DNA of 64,000 nucleotides from an uncultured Saprospirales bacterium (GTDB lineage: Bacteria; Bacteroidota; Bacteroidia; Chitinophagales; Saprospiraceae): positions 38,732-102,731 of the forward strand of contig CALMIR010000079.1 of assembly GCA_937864265.1 (NCBI GenBank), written 5' to 3'. The notes beneath the pieces were generated by a model. That model did not search any database, had not been told where the DNA came from, and saw nothing but the letters and a program-made list of their open reading frames with translations. Shown here piece by piece: positions 60,280 to 64,000 of this stretch. The position numbers were made by a program, and so were the translations under genes. The stretch's first letter is position 1, and each line of letters begins with the position of its first letter.

Positions 60280-62766
60280 ATGTTGCACCATTACTTACTC
60301 ATCGCCCTGCGCAACCTGTTGAAGCAAAAACTATTTTCGGGTCTCAATATCGTCGGCCTTGCTATTGGCATTGCCGTTTTTCTGCTGATTGCTTTATATG
60401 TTCATTTTGAACGCAGCTATGAATCTTTTTTGCCTCAAGCAGATGACCTCTACCGGGTAGCATTGGAGCGTTACCACGGCGGAGAATTGATGTTGGCTAC
60501 TGCAGAGAATGTGCCAGGAGTAGGCCCCGCTATGCAGCAAGAAATCCCGGAGGTAGAAAGCTATGCCCGATTGTACAACCTAGGCTACAAAAACAACCTC
60601 ATCATCACAAATGAAGCGGCTACACCACAGCCAATTGCCTTCAAACACCGCCGTTTTTTATATGCAGACTCCTCTTTCCTGTCAATGATGGGTTATGAAA
60701 TGGCGGTAGGCGACCCTGCTACAGCTTTAGCAGCACCTTTCAAGGCCGTTATTTCGGAAGAATATGCCAAAAAATATTTTGGAACAACCAATCCGATAGG
60801 TCAACACTTGCGCATGCAGGACGACGATTTCAACGATGAAAAAGTAGAAGTGAGCGGCGTTTTTAAAAATCTACCTGCCAATACCCACTTGAAATTTGAT
60901 GTATTGTTTTCTTACAAGACCTTATTTACGAGAGGCAATCCAGAGCGGTCACAAATTCGATATGGTTCAACCTGGGATCGCAATGATATGTACACTTTCG
61001 TAAAATTGAAAGCTGGAACGAATCCTAAAACGGTAGCAGCAAAGCTACCCGCTTTGTTAGCAAAATACAGTCCTTCAGAACTGGCAGAAAACAACCGGAA
61101 AGATGTGCTCTATTTGCAACCCTTACGCGACATACACCTTTATTCCGATTTGGCGGAAGAACCTGAACCCAATGGAGATGCCAGGATAGTCTGGTTTATG
61201 GCCATGATTGGCATATTGGTATTGATGATTGCTTGGATCAATTACATCAACCTATCCACCGCAAGAGCATTAGAACGAGCCAGAGAAGTAGGCGTGCGAA
61301 AAGTGGCGGGAGCGCGAAGAGCGCAATTGATCGGGCAATTTTTGCTGGAATCAGCCTTGATTAATGGATTTGCGGTGCTATTCGCCTTTATGCTCACAGC
61401 CCTTGCTATTCCGGGCTTTAATTCATTGACCGGGCTTCGTTTTAGCTTGAACGATCTTTTTCAAGGCTGGCTATGGTTGCTTTTATTGGGCATCTGGATT
61501 GCGGGCACCCTGCTATCTGGGTTTTATCCCGCAACTGTACTGGCGGCGTTCCGGCCGATTGCTGTGCTGAAAGGTCAGTTGAAGCATTCGAGCGGTGGTT
61601 TGTGGTTGCGCAAAGGTTTAGTCGTTGCACAATTTACCGCCTCTGTAGCACTGATTGCCAGTACTTTTATCCTGCATAGGCAATTGAGGTACCTGCTTCA
61701 CCAGGATTTAGGCGTAAATATCGACGAAGTATTGGTTGTCGAACGGCCTGGTATTGCACCACGTGAAAATGCTGATTTTCAATCGGCTATTGACGTTTTC
61801 AGGGCCGAGTTATTGAAAAATCCGGATCTGAGTGCCGTCGCGGCATCATTTACAGTTCCTGGGAAGCAACGTGAATACAAAGCCCCCATCCGGCGCTTGG
61901 GTGCCCCAGCGGAAGAGGCAATTGCTGTAAGGGCTAATAGCATGGATTATTATTTTATGGATATTTTTGAAATGCAATTGCTAGCTGGCAGGGTTTTTTC
62001 AGCCGACTTTCCAAGCGATCAGGACACGAGTTGCATCCTGACGGAATCAGCTACGCGATTGTTAGGTTTTGCCAAACCGGAGGATGCCATTGGGCATACT
62101 TTATCTTTGGATACCTGGCAGTGGCATCCAATAGTAGTCGGAGTAGTCAATGATTACCACCAGGTTTCGCTGAAAAAAGCGCTAGAACCCACCCTGTTTT
62201 TCTGTTCGCCTTATCAGGGTGAGTTTTATTCCATACGTGTAAAAACCAACCATCTGGCTCAAACAATTGACCATGTGCAGCAATCCTGGGAACTGGCTTT
62301 CCCCGGCAATCCTTTTGAATATTTTTTCTTGGACGAATATTTTGCCGCTCAATATCAAAACGAAGCGCGGTTGAGTCAGCTCTCCACTGTTTTTGCTTTG
62401 TTATCCATTTTGGTCGGTTGTTTGGGCTTATTTGGCTTGTCGGGTTATACCGTAGCGCAGCGTACTAAAGAAATTGGCATTCGGAAAGTGCTGGGAGCCA
62501 GCACCAGCGGGCTGTTAAGGCTTTTGTCTAAAGACATCCTTCAATTGGTCGGAGTGGCCATTTTACTAGCCATACCGCTTTCCTGGTGGGCTATGGAAAA
62601 GTGGTTGCTGCCACAAACCTTTGGTATCGCACACCGCATTGGCATCGAATGGTGGATTTTTGCCCTGGCGGGGGCAACGGCTATACTCATCGCTTTTTTA
62701 ACCATAAGCATGCAAAGTTTGAAGGCGACACGGGCTAATCCCGTGGAATCGCTACGACGGGAATGA
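60280..62766 (+). CDS. FtsX-like ABC transporter permease, stand-alone
   Basis: This 828-aa MacB/FtsX-class permease starts HHYLLIALRNLLKQKLFSGLNIVGLAIG (coupling helix and TM1), followed by a periplasmic MacB core domain of about 240 residues. An FtsX domain (TAREVGVRKVAGARR-like text at about 345), a second periplasmic domain, and a last FtsX domain (GYTVAQRTKEIGIRKVLGAS) follow. Bacteroidota often carry such permeases without an adjacent ATPase, and none lies here. The substrate (lipid, peptide, antibiotic or signal transmission) is unknown. Confidence 0.9.
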   Translation: MLHHYLLIALRNLLKQKLFSGLNIVGLAIGIAVFLLIALYVHFERSYESFLPQADDLYRVALERYHGGELMLATAENVPGVGPAMQQEIPEVESYARLYNLGYKNNLIITNEAATPQPIAFKHRRFLYADSSFLSMMGYEMAVGDPATALAAPFKAVISEEYAKKYFGTTNPIGQHLRMQDDDFNDEKVEVSGVFKNLPANTHLKFDVLFSYKTLFTRGNPERSQIRYGSTWDRNDMYTFVKLKAGTNPKTVAAKLPALLAKYSPSELAENNRKDVLYLQPLRDIHLYSDLAEEPEPNGDARIVWFMAMIGILVLMIAWINYINLSTARALERAREVGVRKVAGARRAQLIGQFLLESALINGFAVLFAFMLTALAIPGFNSLTGLRFSLNDLFQGWLWLLLLGIWIAGTLLSGFYPATVLAAFRPIAVLKGQLKHSSGGLWLRKGLVVAQFTASVALIASTFILHRQLRYLLHQDLGVNIDEVLVVERPGIAPRENADFQSAIDVFRAELLKNPDLSAVAASFTVPGKQREYKAPIRRLGAPAEEAIAVRANSMDYYFMDIFEMQLLAGRVFSADFPSDQDTSCILTESATRLLGFAKPEDAIGHTLSLDTWQWHPIVVGVVNDYHQVSLKKALEPTLFFCSPYQGEFYSIRVKTNHLAQTIDHVQQSWELAFPGNPFEYFFLDEYFAAQYQNEARLSQLSTVFALLSILVGCLGLFGLSGYTVAQRTKEIGIRKVLGASTSGLLRLLSKDILQLVGVAILLAIPLSWWAMEKWLLPQTFGIAHRIGIEWWIFALAGATAILIAFLTISMQSLKATRANPVESLRRE

Positions 62767-63005
62767 ATATCAAGCGTTGTTCACTACCTTATCAATGGAG
62801 CAAGCGGCCTTGCGCATTTCTTACTAGCCTTAATAACTAGGGATTACCTGAAAACCTCCTAATTAAATTTTATTCTAATTTATGGGGTTTCAAGCGCATT
62901 ATGTGGCGCTTTAATCAAAATACAGCCAGCTTTCAGGGAATCCCGAAATCCCCTCTGGTATCCTTTTTTTAAAGAGGAGTGAACACTTTGGGCTAGCCAG
63001 GTTGC

Positions 63006-63932
63006 TTAATTCTTCTTTTCTTGTTTACTGTAGTGTTCGACGAATTCTTCTCGTGTTAACTTTTTTAACACCCATTCAGATTTTAACCAAAAAAGGTATT
63101 TTCCCCTATCTAAAAAAACAGGCTTACCTGCATGACTCCATATTTTTTGTCTTCTTGCCCATTTGTATCCATAGTATCTACCATCATCACTATTGTCTGT
63201 CTCTAATTTTATTAATCTTCTAATTTCATCTTTTGCATTATTAAAAATTGGATGAAGTAAATCCTTCAAAAACTGGTTCTGATCTGCTCCATCAGGCCTA
63301 CGATCACCTGTCTCATGTTGGTTTACCAAAATAGCGATTTCTTTATTAAATAAGTCTATTAGGCTAAGAACCTGTTGTTCACCTAACATCATTTCTTTAA
63401 TTATTTCATCCCTTTTCACTAATAGCTTTTTCTGAATTTCAGGTGGGACTGCAAAAAAAGAGTTTACCGTACTTACAGAATGTTTTAATTCTATCTCTGC
63501 TATGTTATTTTCGGCTAATTGCAATGGAAAGGTTTCAATATTGGAGTCTATAGCGTTCACCACCCATATCATTTTTTCATAAAATCGTTCTCTTGATTTT
63601 AATTCATTGAGATCAATTGGAGAACGTTGGAACTCAATAACTAATTCTTTAAAAGGATTAAAAATATCAGCAATGTGTTTGTCTTTATTTTCATGGTCAT
63701 ACTTGATAACCTCTTGCCAGTCAAGTGGAAACTCATTTTTCCAACTTCTGTGCCATTCTGATTCAGGTTCCCACCAATGTTCACATACATTTCCCTTTGG
63801 GTGCGCCCAATGGTGTACCTTGATATTGCCACATTTTGGTACTAAATCTAAACCGCAACACTGACAAATTGCGATTGCTCCCTTTTTGGGTTCGATTCTT
63901 TTCTTTGTTTCCTTATCAAGTCCAATTCTCAC
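63006..63932 (-). CDS. CoiA-like nuclease
   Basis: This 308-aa protein starts at a GTG at 63932; in-frame stops lie just upstream. The N-terminal zinc-ribbon-like part (AICQCCGLDLVPKCG, HHWAHPKG) is followed by a PD-(D/E)XK core: SEWHRSWK, KHIADIF (Asp), LVIEFQRSPIDLNELKSRERFY (Glu-x-Gln), then MIWVVNA. This matches CoiA, the competence protein tied to recombination of incoming DNA. The C-terminal half is helical and ends KWARRQKIWSHAGKPVFLDRG. It is AT-rich compared with the permease gene, which suggests transfer. Confidence 0.75.
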   Translation of the reverse strand: MRIGLDKETKKRIEPKKGAIAICQCCGLDLVPKCGNIKVHHWAHPKGNVCEHWWEPESEWHRSWKNEFPLDWQEVIKYDHENKDKHIADIFNPFKELVIEFQRSPIDLNELKSRERFYEKMIWVVNAIDSNIETFPLQLAENNIAEIELKHSVSTVNSFFAVPPEIQKKLLVKRDEIIKEMMLGEQQVLSLIDLFNKEIAILVNQHETGDRRPDGADQNQFLKDLLHPIFNNAKDEIRRLIKLETDNSDDGRYYGYKWARRQKIWSHAGKPVFLDRGKYLFWLKSEWVLKKLTREEFVEHYSKQEKKN

Positions 63933-64000
63933 TATTTATAATTATTTACTTGACCCGACAAAAAATTAAATTCGTAATATGAGATACAAAGTATTCCACA

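Overview
The window is chromosomal DNA of a free-living Bacteroidota, most likely the class Saprospiria (Haliscomenobacter/Lewinella-like). This is an inference. It rests on moderate GC, bacillithiol synthesis (BshC), an ECF-sigma operon with DUF4252 proteins, a large 7TMR-DISM hybrid histidine kinase ending in an AraC domain, many Bacteroidota-type secreted proteins, and TAnnTTTG-type promoter boxes in front of several genes. No rRNA, tRNA, CRISPR array, transposase gene or phage module was seen.

Layout. 1-5.7 kb: a SNF2/SWIM helicase running off the left edge, a degenerate aspartic-protease-like protein, a SAM methyltransferase and a GH29 fucosidase. 5.7-23 kb: a long block on the minus strand. 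In transcription order it holds a dicarboxylate/amino-acid symporter, a small Tudor/KOW-like protein, a TlpA-like thioredoxin lipoprotein, a very unusual TIR-TPR-SDR fusion, a sulfotransferase, a 903-aa MACPF-like protein, a pentapeptide-repeat/methyltransferase fusion and a 1751-aa MACPF-like giant. This block is the best candidate for an undescribed system: two paralogous pore-former-like proteins packed with possible modifying enzymes. 23-28.5 kb: housekeeping genes (hemE, accD, glpK, bshC). 28.5-29.6 kb: an AT-rich two-gene unit with a clear YoeB toxin whose partner is a 255-aa unknown protein instead of a small YefM antitoxin. 29.6-35.6 kb: small membrane and secreted proteins separated by palindromic repeats, a hybrid sensor kinase, and a likely membrane-anchored GIY-YIG-like toxin with its immunity protein. 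35.6-44 kb: a PLP decarboxylase, an amidase, ribH, an MBL-fold hydrolase, priA, a Uma2 nuclease and yebC. 44-48.5 kb: an AT-rich island with a 939-aa orphan containing an internal triplicated domain and two divergent small genes. 48.5-64 kb: an NTF2-like protein, two sensor systems, an orphan PstS-like protein, an nhaD/CaCA/ppa operon, an ECF sigma operon with three DUF4252 paralogues, an orphan FtsX-type permease and a CoiA-like nuclease.

A striking non-coding signal runs through the window: a family of roughly 120-bp, almost fully palindromic elements with TAGTGTGC at one end, CTGCnTTACTA at the other and a perfect 15-bp inner stem. It occurs at seven loci in full or internally deleted form, including one perfect tandem triplicate, plus one end-only relic. 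Several copies sit directly on or after stop codons, and one supplies the C-terminus and stop codon of the pentapeptide/methyltransferase gene.

All functional calls come from reading motifs by eye. No database search was made.
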